DNA of 64,000 nucleotides from Sphingomonas yantingensis (lineage in GTDB: Bacteria > Pseudomonadota > Alphaproteobacteria > Sphingomonadales > Sphingomonadaceae), in the NCBI RefSeq assembly GCF_014199325.1, contig NZ_JACIJJ010000003.1:124001-188000 (forward strand), in the 5' to 3' direction. Positions within the stretch are counted from its first letter, which is position 1. Each line of letters begins with the position of its first letter. Positions 46,494 through 54,221 of the stretch are shown here, in pieces. The position numbers and the translations under genes were made by a program. Below the pieces are notes generated by a model. It did no database searches, had not been told where the DNA came from, and saw only the letters and a program-made list of their open reading frames with translations.

Positions 46494-46942
46494 TCGAGAT
46501 TGACGAAACCGCACTGGTCGCCGCCGCCCGCACCGCGGCGCTCAACGCCCACGCCCCCTATTCACGCTTTGGCGTCGGCGCGGCGCTGCTGCTGACCGAC
46601 GGCAGCGTGATGACCGGCGCCAATTTCGAGAATGCGAGCTACGGCCTGTCGCTCTGCGCCGAAACCGTCGCCACCGCGTCGGCCAGCGCCGCCGGGCGCC
46701 TCCGCGATATCGTCGCCGTCGCGGTGATCGGCGGGATGATCGAGGGTGGCCGCCCCACCGGCGACACCCCCGTCCGCCCGTGCGGCCGCTGCCGCCAGGT
46801 GCTGAACGAGGCTGCCGGCATGTCGGGCCGCGACCTCACAATCCTGTGCGCGGGTGCGGAGGGTCAGCGCGTCGAGCGCCACCGCCTGTCCGACCTTCTC
46901 CCCCATGCCTTCGGCCCCGCCGATTTGGGGATTGATCGTTAA
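46490..46942 (+). CDS. cdd: Cytidine deaminase
   Basis: A 150-residue short homotetrameric-type cytidine deaminase of pyrimidine salvage. The zinc ligands are Cys56 (with catalytic Glu58 in LCAETVA), Cys98 and Cys101 (RPCGRCRQVL). YSRFGVGAAL near residue 24 binds the ribose. The start at 46490 overlaps the GH25-like stop. Confidence 0.95.
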   Translation: MIEIDETALVAAARTAALNAHAPYSRFGVGAALLLTDGSVMTGANFENASYGLSLCAETVATASASAAGRLRDIVAVAVIGGMIEGGRPTGDTPVRPCGRCRQVLNEAAGMSGRDLTILCAGAEGQRVERHRLSDLLPHAFGPADLGIDR

Positions 46943-46977
46943 GACGTGACCGCTAACATCCCCCACAAAACAGGGGG

Positions 46978-47928
46978 ATGAGGATGTTCGAAACGGACCG
47001 CGTGAGACCACGCGCGATCGTCGGCCATGTCGGCCGCAAGGGAATGCGCCTCGCGCTCGTCGGACCCGCGGGCGGGATCGACCCCGGCACCACGCGCTTT
47101 CACGATGCCGCCGCGATCACCAGCCTGTCGGGCACGATCAGCGCGTTCCAGCGCGAGATGGCGCTGCCCCCCGGCCCGGTCCGCTCCGCCTTCGCGGTCG
47201 CAGGCCTCGTCCGCGGCGACGCGATCTCGGTCACGCGCACGCGCTGGTTCCTGTCGCGATCGGGGCTCGCCGGCATGCTCGGCCACGCCCCCGTCATCCT
47301 CAACGATTTCGAGGCGGAGGCCTGGGCGCTTGCCGCGCGCGAGCGGCCCGCCGGCCACCCCACCACGCACGTCGTCGCCGGCGCCACCTCCGGCCTCGGC
47401 GTCGCGGTCCTGCGCCGCGATCCCGTCCGCGGGGTGAGCGTCCTTGCGACCGAGGCGGGCCACGCCGCTTTCGCCGCCCCCGACGCCCCCCTCGCCGCGC
47501 TGGTCGCCGAGCTCTTCCCCGGCCGGAGAATCGTCGGCGCGGAGGAGCTCATCTGCGCCTCCGGCCTGGTCACCGTCTATCAGGCGATGGCGCGCGCCAG
47601 GGGCGCCGCCCCCCGCTTCGCCAGCCCCGAGGCGATCACCGCCGCCGCCACCCGCGATCCCATTGCAGAGGCCGCGTGCGAGACGCTCGCCACCGCCTTT
47701 GCCGCGCATCTCGGCAATCTCGTGCTCTGCTATGGCGCGTGGGACGGGGTGATCGTGGCGGGCGGGCTCGGCACCGCGCTGTCGCCGATGTTCCACCGCC
47801 CGCGCGTCGCCGCCGCCTTTGCCGGCATCAGCCGCCACGCGCGGCAGGTGGCACAGGTCCCGATCCGCTTCGAGACGATGGCCGAGGGCGAACTCCACGG
47901 CGCGGCGGAGGCGCTGCGCGCGGCGTGA
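46978..47928 (+). CDS. Glucokinase-like protein with degenerate phosphate-binding loop
   Basis: A 316-residue protein aligning to the Glk family. It keeps Asp110 (VILNDFEAEAWAL), the second phosphate segment ATSGLGVAVL (136-145), Glu159 and His162 (TEAGHAAFA), and EELICASGLVTVYQA. At the N terminus the expected GDxGGTxxR reads GHVGRKGMR (16-24), so Asp, Gly and Thr of phosphate-1 are lost. It could be a weak or non-catalytic sugar sensor rather than a kinase. It starts ATG at 46978 (MRMFETDRVRPRA), with MFETD as an alternative. Confidence 0.7.
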   Translation: MRMFETDRVRPRAIVGHVGRKGMRLALVGPAGGIDPGTTRFHDAAAITSLSGTISAFQREMALPPGPVRSAFAVAGLVRGDAISVTRTRWFLSRSGLAGMLGHAPVILNDFEAEAWALAARERPAGHPTTHVVAGATSGLGVAVLRRDPVRGVSVLATEAGHAAFAAPDAPLAALVAELFPGRRIVGAEELICASGLVTVYQAMARARGAAPRFASPEAITAAATRDPIAEAACETLATAFAAHLGNLVLCYGAWDGVIVAGGLGTALSPMFHRPRVAAAFAGISRHARQVAQVPIRFETMAEGELHGAAEALRAA

Positions 47929-47971
47929 TTCCGCTCGCGGCGCCGCCTACGCGCGTGAGCCCGTCAAAACA

Positions 47972-48889
47972 TCAATGCGCCTTCTTCCCCGGCAACAGCT
48001 TGATGAGCCCCACCACGACGAAGCCGACCACCAGCCCGAGGATGCCCGACCCCAGCGCCGTCACCCCCCACTCGATCGCGCCCACGCCGCCGCCGACCGC
48101 GACCGCGGCGTCGTGGATCACATGCTCCGGCCCGGCGATGCCGAAGCCCGCGAGGCCATGGACGATGATCCCGCCGCCGACCCACAGCATCGCCGCGGTC
48201 CCGATCCAGGCGAGCAGCTTGAGCAGCACCGGCATCCCCGCGAGCAGCCCGCGGCCCAGCCCCACCGCGCGCCCCGTCTTGACCAGGTGCAGCCCCACAT
48301 CGTCCATCTTCACGATGAGCGCCACCGCGCCATAGACCGCGATCGTGATCGCGATGCCGACGATCGCCAGCACCACGCCCTGCATCCACAGGCTCTGCTG
48401 CGGCAGCTCGGCGAGCGCGATCGCCATGATCTCCGCCGACAGGATCAGGTCGGTGCGGATCGCCCCCGACACCTGCCGCGCCTCCAGCTCCGCCGGATCG
48501 GCGATCGCCGCCGCATCGTCGGTATGCGTATCGCCGGTCAGCTTGTGCAGCAGCTTCTCGGCCCCCTCGTAACAGAGGAACGCGCCGCCCAGCATCAGGA
48601 TCGGCGTGATCGCCCATGGCGCGAACGCCGACAGCAGCAGCGCCGCGGGCAACAGGATGATGAGCTTGTTGCGAAGCGAGCCCACCGCGATCTTGGCGAT
48701 GATCGGCAACTCGCGCGCGGGGGCGAGGCCGACGACATAGCCCGGCGTCACCGCCGCATCGTCGATGACCACCCCCGCGGCCTTGGTCCCCGCCCGAGCC
48801 GCCGCGACGCCCACGTCATCGACCGAAGCCGCCGCCAGCTTGGCGATCGCCGCCACGTCATCGAGTAGTGCGATTAGGCCGCCGGCCAT
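47972..48889 (-). CDS. DUF808 family integral membrane protein
   Basis: A 305-residue YedI-like protein. The N terminus GGLIALLDDVAAIAK with GVVIDDAAVTPGYV is the family hallmark. About six transmembrane helices span residues about 80-300. Function unknown. It converges with the glucokinase-like gene, and its start (48889) marks the edge of the low-GC region. Confidence 0.88.
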   Translation of the reverse strand: MAGGLIALLDDVAAIAKLAAASVDDVGVAAARAGTKAAGVVIDDAAVTPGYVVGLAPARELPIIAKIAVGSLRNKLIILLPAALLLSAFAPWAITPILMLGGAFLCYEGAEKLLHKLTGDTHTDDAAAIADPAELEARQVSGAIRTDLILSAEIMAIALAELPQQSLWMQGVVLAIVGIAITIAVYGAVALIVKMDDVGLHLVKTGRAVGLGRGLLAGMPVLLKLLAWIGTAAMLWVGGGIIVHGLAGFGIAGPEHVIHDAAVAVGGGVGAIEWGVTALGSGILGLVVGFVVVGLIKLLPGKKAH

Positions 48890-48918
48890 GCGGGATTCCT
48901 TTTCCTGAAATTACTAGT

Positions 48919-49641
48919 CTAAACGTTTGCCAGTTTTCGCATACTGCTTCGAAAGACTACACAATTTCGAGAAATACGGCCAGCACCCTTGCTGTGCTTT
49001 TTACAAAAACGCTCTCGACGGGTCGCTGACTTGTCAACATTCTCATAGGCGTGCTTTGGAGACTTCCCTTCCGACGCCTCAAGAGCAGACATGAAGGCAT
49101 CCCTCAAAGCATTACCATTTAGATAATTGGCCTTAATCGGCTTTCCCGAAAAAGCCGAAACGCACCAAGCTTCTGTCGACTCGATAGCTGGAAAAAAAAC
49201 ATGACGCTTACGATCTGATGATGAGAGAATAGACATCTCGGCGGCGCCAGCGAGAACCTTTTCGACTTCCTGCGCCCTTGCTCTTGGATTACTTGCAGTA
49301 ACGATCGATACACCATATTCTTTCAAAACAAACTTTTTGAAAGAGACGTCCTCTAAAACGTCACTATCTAAATGCACCAAAATTGCATCTAAATGATCCT
49401 CGCCTAAATCGCCACCAAACAAACCGCCGTTGAAGTATTTTTGGATTCGCGTCTGAGCCGTGTAACGTTTGAACCGAGTGAGAACTGATGCCCACCCGCC
49501 AGTAGGCCTAGTCCGATCCATTTCGGGATGTAGCGATCTGAACGTTGCCGATATACCAAGATCTGCCAACGCCACCCCTACAAAATGTTCAATCGCTGGA
49601 TAATCACTGGGCCCTTCGCAAACGACGCCAATCCTCATCAC
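48919..49641 (-). CDS. TOPRIM-like (DUF4276-like) protein, second gene of the low-GC module
   Basis: A 240-residue protein starting with a beta strand and CEGPSDY (Glu9), matching the first TOPRIM acidic motif. It continues with AILVHLDSDV (Asp92, Asp94), the DxD motif. FFPAIESTEAWC (Glu154, Glu157) resembles the acidic motif of DUF4276-type proteins. The C terminus is Lys/Arg-rich. It is probably a metal-dependent nuclease or nucleotide-processing effector. It starts GTG at 49641, overlapping the ATPase stop (GTGA; ATG at 49638 also possible), so the two are coupled. Local G+C is far below the neighbours. The exact family is uncertain. Confidence 0.65.
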   Translation of the reverse strand: MMRIGVVCEGPSDYPAIEHFVGVALADLGISATFRSLHPEMDRTRPTGGWASVLTRFKRYTAQTRIQKYFNGGLFGGDLGEDHLDAILVHLDSDVLEDVSFKKFVLKEYGVSIVTASNPRARAQEVEKVLAGAAEMSILSSSDRKRHVFFPAIESTEAWCVSAFSGKPIKANYLNGNALRDAFMSALEASEGKSPKHAYENVDKSATRRERFCKKHSKGAGRISRNCVVFRSSMRKLANV

Positions 49642-50912
49642 ATTACCCCCAAAGCGCCGGGAATGTCGCCATCAAGCCAAAGCTGGGATAGGTTTCGCCC
49701 TCCCTTAACCGCTTCCCACCTCTCACGAGACATACCCTTCGGCACTTTCAGTCGTGTAGCAGTTGTAAAACCTTTCTCTCCCCGCTTTACAACAAAAACC
49801 CTATTATCATTGTCAAATAGATCAAATGCATCAAGGGCAGTCGGATTATGGCTAGTGAGAAATACCTGCTTAGCCCCTAGCCAGGTCTGATTTTCGCTAG
49901 ATGTCTTACATACTTTGATAATTTGCTCGACGAGGCTTCTCGTTAGTTTTGGGTTAAGGGCATTGTCGACGTTGTCGAATGCAAATACCTTCGGTGCACC
50001 TGGATGGGATAACAATATAGCAGCAAATAAAAGGAAAAGAGTACCTTCGCTGCTATCATAAACTGACAACTGATTTCTTCGAGCGTGCATAAAGCAATCA
50101 ACAAAATATACAATTTCAGTACGATCCGCCATGTCGCGAGAAGTTAACAGAGGCGCCGGCCTATGCGTACCGAACTCAGACGCCCATCCGGGCAATCCAA
50201 CAAGTTGCACGCAATCGTCTATAATCTTTTTGTTGTGCTTATCCAAAAAATGCTCACCGCCTCTTCGGAAACTTCTCCAAGCGCTTAGAAGGCCAGACGC
50301 TGCTTCGGGGAGCCCTTCGCCATGAAGACCTATGGGTGGATTATCAACACGACCAGCTTGACGGCCTCTTAGAAAATCAGGTTGTGGCGTATAAATCGAA
50401 AATCGGCTAAATTCGGAAAACTCAGCAGCAGCTGACTCATCAATATCATACGTAGCCTTGATTTGATCCCAAATACCTCTGTGCTGCTCCAGCCGATGAG
50501 CATGTGAGACACCGGTCGCGCTCGCGCCGCGATTGCTACGCCCAAAGACCTTCTTTCCCCTGATCGACGCTGACTCAGAGAAGAATCTCAGCAGGGGATC
50601 GCCTTCTCGGCTCTGCAAAGTAGCCTTGTAAGTGATCCGGCTACTGAACTTTGCTTCAAGCATGAGCGTTTTAGGCAAGTCCTCGTTTTTGAAGGACGAC
50701 TTCATCAATTCGGGTGGTGTAATTCGCAAGCCTCTCTGGCCGATATCCGAATCCCCCAAGCCTCGGCCTAGGCAAGCAGAGGCCAGACCGATAGCTTCAA
50801 GTAAATTGGACTTTCCGGTTCCATTTCCACCGATAAAAAGATTTACGCGGCCAAACTGCAGCGTTTCTTCACGTACAGTTTTGAATCGCTCAATCGTTAA
50901 TTCAGACAACAT
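49638..50912 (-). CDS. AAA15/OLD-like ABC-type ATPase, first gene of the low-GC module
   Basis: A 424-residue SMC/ABC-like ATPase. Walker A GGNGTGKS is at 28-35, the signature-like DSSEGTLFLL at 286-295, Walker B VFAFD ends at Asp313, and the H-switch is His355 (FLTSH). The residue after the Walker B Asp is Asn314, and the following stretch reads NVDNALNP where the family usually has EPENGLHP. The C-terminal NLSQLWLDGDIPGAL is typical of these ATPases. It precedes a TOPRIM-like gene, as in several anti-phage two-gene systems. It has no transmembrane segments. Confidence 0.8.
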   Translation of the reverse strand: MLSELTIERFKTVREETLQFGRVNLFIGGNGTGKSNLLEAIGLASACLGRGLGDSDIGQRGLRITPPELMKSSFKNEDLPKTLMLEAKFSSRITYKATLQSREGDPLLRFFSESASIRGKKVFGRSNRGASATGVSHAHRLEQHRGIWDQIKATYDIDESAAAEFSEFSRFSIYTPQPDFLRGRQAGRVDNPPIGLHGEGLPEAASGLLSAWRSFRRGGEHFLDKHNKKIIDDCVQLVGLPGWASEFGTHRPAPLLTSRDMADRTEIVYFVDCFMHARRNQLSVYDSSEGTLFLLFAAILLSHPGAPKVFAFDNVDNALNPKLTRSLVEQIIKVCKTSSENQTWLGAKQVFLTSHNPTALDAFDLFDNDNRVFVVKRGEKGFTTATRLKVPKGMSRERWEAVKGGRNLSQLWLDGDIPGALGVM

Positions 50913-51031
50913 TCAGTGTAGAACCTCAGAGAAGAACGAACCGAGAACCTGCGACCTTAGAAAGTATGCGCACAGGTAGCCATGGGATCATCCAAGCCGC
51001 GCATTGCGGTAACATCACACTCTTAACGAAG

Positions 51032-51949
51032 CTACCCCCGCTTCCCCGCCTTCTCCCACTCCGCCACCATATCCAGCGGCGCGATCGGCGGCCCTGCCCC
51101 CTCGGGCCGCCCGTTCAACTTGTCGAGCGCCACGCCAAGCTTCCATTCGACATGCGCGCGCAGGATCGCGTCGGCCTGACGCGCGCGGTCTTCCATATAT
51201 TGCGCGGCGCGGACTTCGGCGGGCTTGTTGGCGCGGCTGTAGCGGCCGAGGCTGTCGACCTTGATCGCCAGCGGATCGGGATCGCGGATGCGCTTGTCGT
51301 GGTGATAGAGGAGCGCCATCGCCTGATAGGTGGTCATCGCCGGGATCGGCAGCGGCTCGTTGTCGCGCCAGCCGTCATGCTCGTGGCTCCAGGGATTGAA
51401 CCCCTCGATCAGCGCCGCCTCCAGCCGCTTATATCCCATCTTCAGCGCCTCGTCCCATTCGCGGGCGAAGCCGGGGTCGCGGCGGCGGCGGCGATAGAAG
51501 GCGGCTTCCGCCGCGCCCGCCGCCGCCGCCGACAGCCGCACGTTGCACGTGGCGGCCAGCGCCATCAGGAACGCCTGCTCGGCCGCGCGCGTCAGCTTGC
51601 CGGGCTGCGCGGCACGCAGCTGGAGCCGGCCGTTCCTGAGCGGCAGGATCACCGGCTCGCCGCCCGCGGTGCGAAGCTCGGGCGCGGCGCGTTTCGCCCG
51701 TGCGCCCGGTTGCCGCGCCTCGGGCCGGGCCGCGCCCTTTCGCGCCAGCCGCGCCTGTGCCGCGACGACCGCCGCGTCCCACTTGGTCGCGAACACCGGG
51801 TGCTGTTTTCGCCGGTGCTGCATCGTGCCGTAAGCCTTGCCGATGACCCGCGCCGACAGTCGGGCATTGCCCGTGCGCGCGAGTTCGGTCAGGAAGCGGC
51901 GGTTCTCTTCTGCCTGTTCGGCGGTGAACAATCGGGCCATGTTCGCCAT
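51032..51949 (-). CDS. Terminase-small-subunit-like protein with two similar helical repeats
   Basis: A 305-residue basic protein from ATG at 51949 (ATG at 51940 also possible). Two related segments, about residues 7-55 (ENRRFLTELARTGNARLSA...KWDAA) and about 120-170 (EQAFLMALAATCNVRLSA...EWDEA), share the pattern F-L-x2-L-A-x-T-x-N-x-R-L-S-A and a basic patch before an F-A-x-x-W-D ending. These resemble the DNA-binding helices of phage terminase small subunits. No large terminase or other phage gene is nearby. The GC content is normal for the window. Confidence 0.65.
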   Translation of the reverse strand: MANMARLFTAEQAEENRRFLTELARTGNARLSARVIGKAYGTMQHRRKQHPVFATKWDAAVVAAQARLARKGAARPEARQPGARAKRAAPELRTAGGEPVILPLRNGRLQLRAAQPGKLTRAAEQAFLMALAATCNVRLSAAAAGAAEAAFYRRRRRDPGFAREWDEALKMGYKRLEAALIEGFNPWSHEHDGWRDNEPLPIPAMTTYQAMALLYHHDKRIRDPDPLAIKVDSLGRYSRANKPAEVRAAQYMEDRARQADAILRAHVEWKLGVALDKLNGRPEGAGPPIAPLDMVAEWEKAGKRG

Positions 51950-52113
51950 CTGTTCACATGAAATCCTACATTGCAAGTGGGCGGGCTTTGCGCTAGGCGC
52001 GCGGCTTCCATCGAGACATCGACGGGATTTGCGGGAGGCGGGGTTTCGGCCCGGCCGCTTCAACCGCTCAACTTGATCCGCGGCGCTTGCGCCTCGGCAA
52101 CAGAGTGAGACAC

Positions 52114-52545
52114 ATGGCAAAGAAGATCACCGGCTATATCAAGCTGCAGGTGCCGGCCGGCAAGGCCAACCCGTCGCCGCCGATCGGCCCGGCGCTGGGT
52201 CAGCGCGGCGTCAACATCATGGAATTCTGCAAGGCGTTCAACGCCTCGACCGGCGACCAGGAGGTCGGCACCCCGCTGCCCACCGTCATCACCGTCTATG
52301 CGGACCGTTCCTTCTCGTTCGAGACCAAGACGCCGCCGGCGACCTATCTCATCAAGAAGGCCGCGGGTTTGAAGTCGGGCTCGAAGGAGCCGGGCAAGGT
52401 GACCGCGGGCAAGATCAAGCGCTCGGCGCTGTCGGAAATCGCGCAGGCCAAGATGAAGGACCTGAACGCCAACGACATCGATGCCGCGACGAAGATCATC
52501 GAAGGTTCGGCCCGCGCGATGGGCCTCGAAGTGGTGGAGGGCTGA
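52114..52545 (+). CDS. rplK: 50S ribosomal protein L11
   Basis: A 143-residue L11. [39 protein letters not shown] and the C-terminal RNA-binding domain ending AMGLEVVEG are all present. It starts ATG at 52114 and is 4 bp ahead of rplA. secE and nusG, which often precede rplK, are not adjacent here. Confidence 0.98.
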   Translation: MAKKITGYIKLQVPAGKANPSPPIGPALGQRGVNIMEFCKAFNASTGDQEVGTPLPTVITVYADRSFSFETKTPPATYLIKKAAGLKSGSKEPGKVTAGKIKRSALSEIAQAKMKDLNANDIDAATKIIEGSARAMGLEVVEG

Positions 52546-52549
52546 AATC

Positions 52550-53248
52550 ATGGCCAAGCTGACCAAGAAGGCCAAGGCACTGGCCACCGCCGTCGACCGC
52601 GAGAAGCTGTACAATGTGGACGAGGCGATCGCCCTCGCCCGCACCAACGCGACCTCGAAGTTCGACGAGACGATCGAAGTCGCCCTCAACCTCGGCGTCG
52701 ACCCCCGCCACGCCGACCAGATGGTCCGCGGCGTCGTCCTCCTCCCCAAGGGCACCGGCAAGACCGTCCGCGTCGGCGTGTTCGCCAAGGGCGCGAAGGC
52801 GGATGAGGCTCGTGAGGCTGGCGCCGACGTCGTCGGGGCCGAGGACCTGATGGAGATCGTTCAGGGCGGCAAGATCGACTTCGATCGCTGCATCGCCACG
52901 CCCGACATGATGGGCGTCGTCGGTCGCCTCGGCAAGATCCTGGGTCCCAAGGGCCTGATGCCGAACCCCAAGCTCGGCACCGTGACGATGAACGTGGCGG
53001 CAGCCGTCCAGGCGGCCAAGAGCGGCCAGGTCGAGTACCGTGTCGAAAAGGCCGGCATCATCCACTCGGGCATCGGCAAGGCGTCGTTCCCGGCCGAGGA
53101 CCTGCGCGCGAACTTCGACGCGCTGGTCGATGCGGTGGTCAAGGCCAAGCCGTCGGGCGCCAAGGGCAAGTATCTGCGCAAGATCGCGGTCAGCTCCTCG
53201 ATGGGCCCGGGCATCAAGGTCGATGTCGCGGACGTCTCGGCCGTTTAA
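52550..53248 (+). CDS. rplA: 50S ribosomal protein L1
   Basis: A 232-residue L1. Motifs include [20 protein letters not shown], the [12 protein letters not shown] segment, [20 protein letters not shown] and the [14 protein letters not shown] strand. L1 also commonly represses its own operon mRNA. A strong terminator follows. Confidence 0.98.
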   Translation: MAKLTKKAKALATAVDREKLYNVDEAIALARTNATSKFDETIEVALNLGVDPRHADQMVRGVVLLPKGTGKTVRVGVFAKGAKADEAREAGADVVGAEDLMEIVQGGKIDFDRCIATPDMMGVVGRLGKILGPKGLMPNPKLGTVTMNVAAAVQAAKSGQVEYRVEKAGIIHSGIGKASFPAEDLRANFDALVDAVVKAKPSGAKGKYLRKIAVSSSMGPGIKVDVADVSAV

Positions 53249-53272
53249 GCACGGCTGACCGACTGTAGGACA

Positions 53273-53306
53273 GGGCCGGGAGGGCGACTTCCCGGCCCTT
53301 TTCTTT
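53273..53306 (+). terminator. Rho-independent terminator of rplK-rplA
   Basis: A perfect 9-bp stem (GGGCCGGGA with TCCCGGCCC), 8-base loop and TTTTCTTT tail, 25 bp after the rplA stop. Confidence 0.92.
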
Positions 53307-53307
53307 A

Positions 53308-53640
53308 TGTGCGACGTTCAAGAGCGTGGACTGCAAGACGGGCAATACCGTGCTGACCAACCTGGGGGCTTTGGCTCAAATCGCGGCCATGCCCCTATTC
53401 GCGTTTCTTGCGCTGATCGCGGGGTTCGCCGCATCGCTGCTGATCTTCGTCATGCTGCTCCGGTTCAAGTTCGGATCACCGTGGTTCGCGGTCTGAAGTG
53501 CCGCTGCGCTGGTCGTGGCGATCGCGAACACCCTCGGCGCAGTCCGCGGGATCGACTAACCCTCGCTGGCGGCACTGGGCCGTTACGGCTTGCTCTCGGC
53601 GCTCGTCCTTGCCGGGTTTGCGTTCGTCTGGCCTGGCTAA
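53308..53640 (+). pseudogene. Decayed small membrane-protein gene with two in-frame stops
   Basis: One frame reads through CATFKSVDCKTGNTVLTN, then MPLFAFLALIAGFAASLL, then IFVMLLRFKFGSPWFAV to a TGA at 53494-53496. It continues SAAALVVAIANTLGAVRGID to a TAA at 53557-53559, and then SLAALGRYGLLSALVLAGF to a TAA at 53638-53640. All three pieces are in the same frame and all look like membrane helices, so this is probably a ~100-residue protein interrupted by point mutations. Alternatively only the first piece is translated. Family unknown. Confidence 0.5.
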
Positions 53641-54221
53641 GTATTCAGCCGCGCGCTGTCCGCCACCGCGCGGAACGCCGCCAGATCACGCTCGAAATAA
53701 TGGATCGCCGGCGCCTCGTACGTCAGCAGGTACAGCCGTCCGCCGACGACCACCCCCCGCGCCTCGCCCCGCCGCGCCACGTCGTCGCCGGGTAGCGTGT
53801 AGCGATAGCGCATGACGAACCCCGCCTGCCCCGCCAGCGGCATCGGGGCCAATGCATCTAGCGCAAACAGCGTCGTCCCCGTCGCGACGCGATAGCTGCG
53901 TTCCAGCAACTCGGCGATCTCCGGTGCGCTCATGCCCGCGGCAAACCTCGGCAGCGGCGCCTCGCGCTTGTCGACCTCGCGGAACAGCGTCTCGCCGTCG
54001 GCGATCCCGCCGTAGAAGGTGAGATCGTTCAGCATCGCCCCGTCGCGCGTCCAGCTCTCCGCCCGCTTGCCCGGCCCCAGGCCCCCGTTGCGGTTCCAGG
54101 CGCGATCGGGTGTCACCGTCATCGCCGCCTTCGCGACGCCGACCGCTCGCCCCGGCGGCACGAGCACATAGTCGCCGCACCCCGTCAGCAGCAGCGCGAG
54201 GATCGGCACAGCCGCCCTCAC
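53637..54221 (-). CDS. Lipoprotein, unknown
   Basis: A 194-residue protein with signal peptide and lipobox LTGC (Cys15). The mature part contains LVPPGRAVGVAKAAM, DLTFYGGIADGETLF and YRYTLPGDDVARRG. It is encoded directly after the M48 protease (4-bp overlap). Probably an envelope-exposed partner of the protease. No recognised domain. Confidence 0.72.
   Translation of the reverse strand: MRAAVPILALLLTGCGDYVLVPPGRAVGVAKAAMTVTPDRAWNRNGGLGPGKRAESWTRDGAMLNDLTFYGGIADGETLFREVDKREAPLPRFAAGMSAPEIAELLERSYRVATGTTLFALDALAPMPLAGQAGFVMRYRYTLPGDDVARRGEARGVVVGGRLYLLTYEAPAIHYFERDLAAFRAVADSARLNT

Noticed and set aside
48890-51031. Calling the low-GC pair PARIS, Gabija or OLD outright
   Set aside because: The ATPase is shared by many systems and the second protein is too divergent to assign by eye, so only the ATPase-TOPRIM architecture is claimed.
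53307-53795. 162-residue plus-strand frame after rplA
   Set aside because: It is in a different frame from the membrane-protein remnant, Arg-rich, and runs into the opposite-strand lipoprotein gene.
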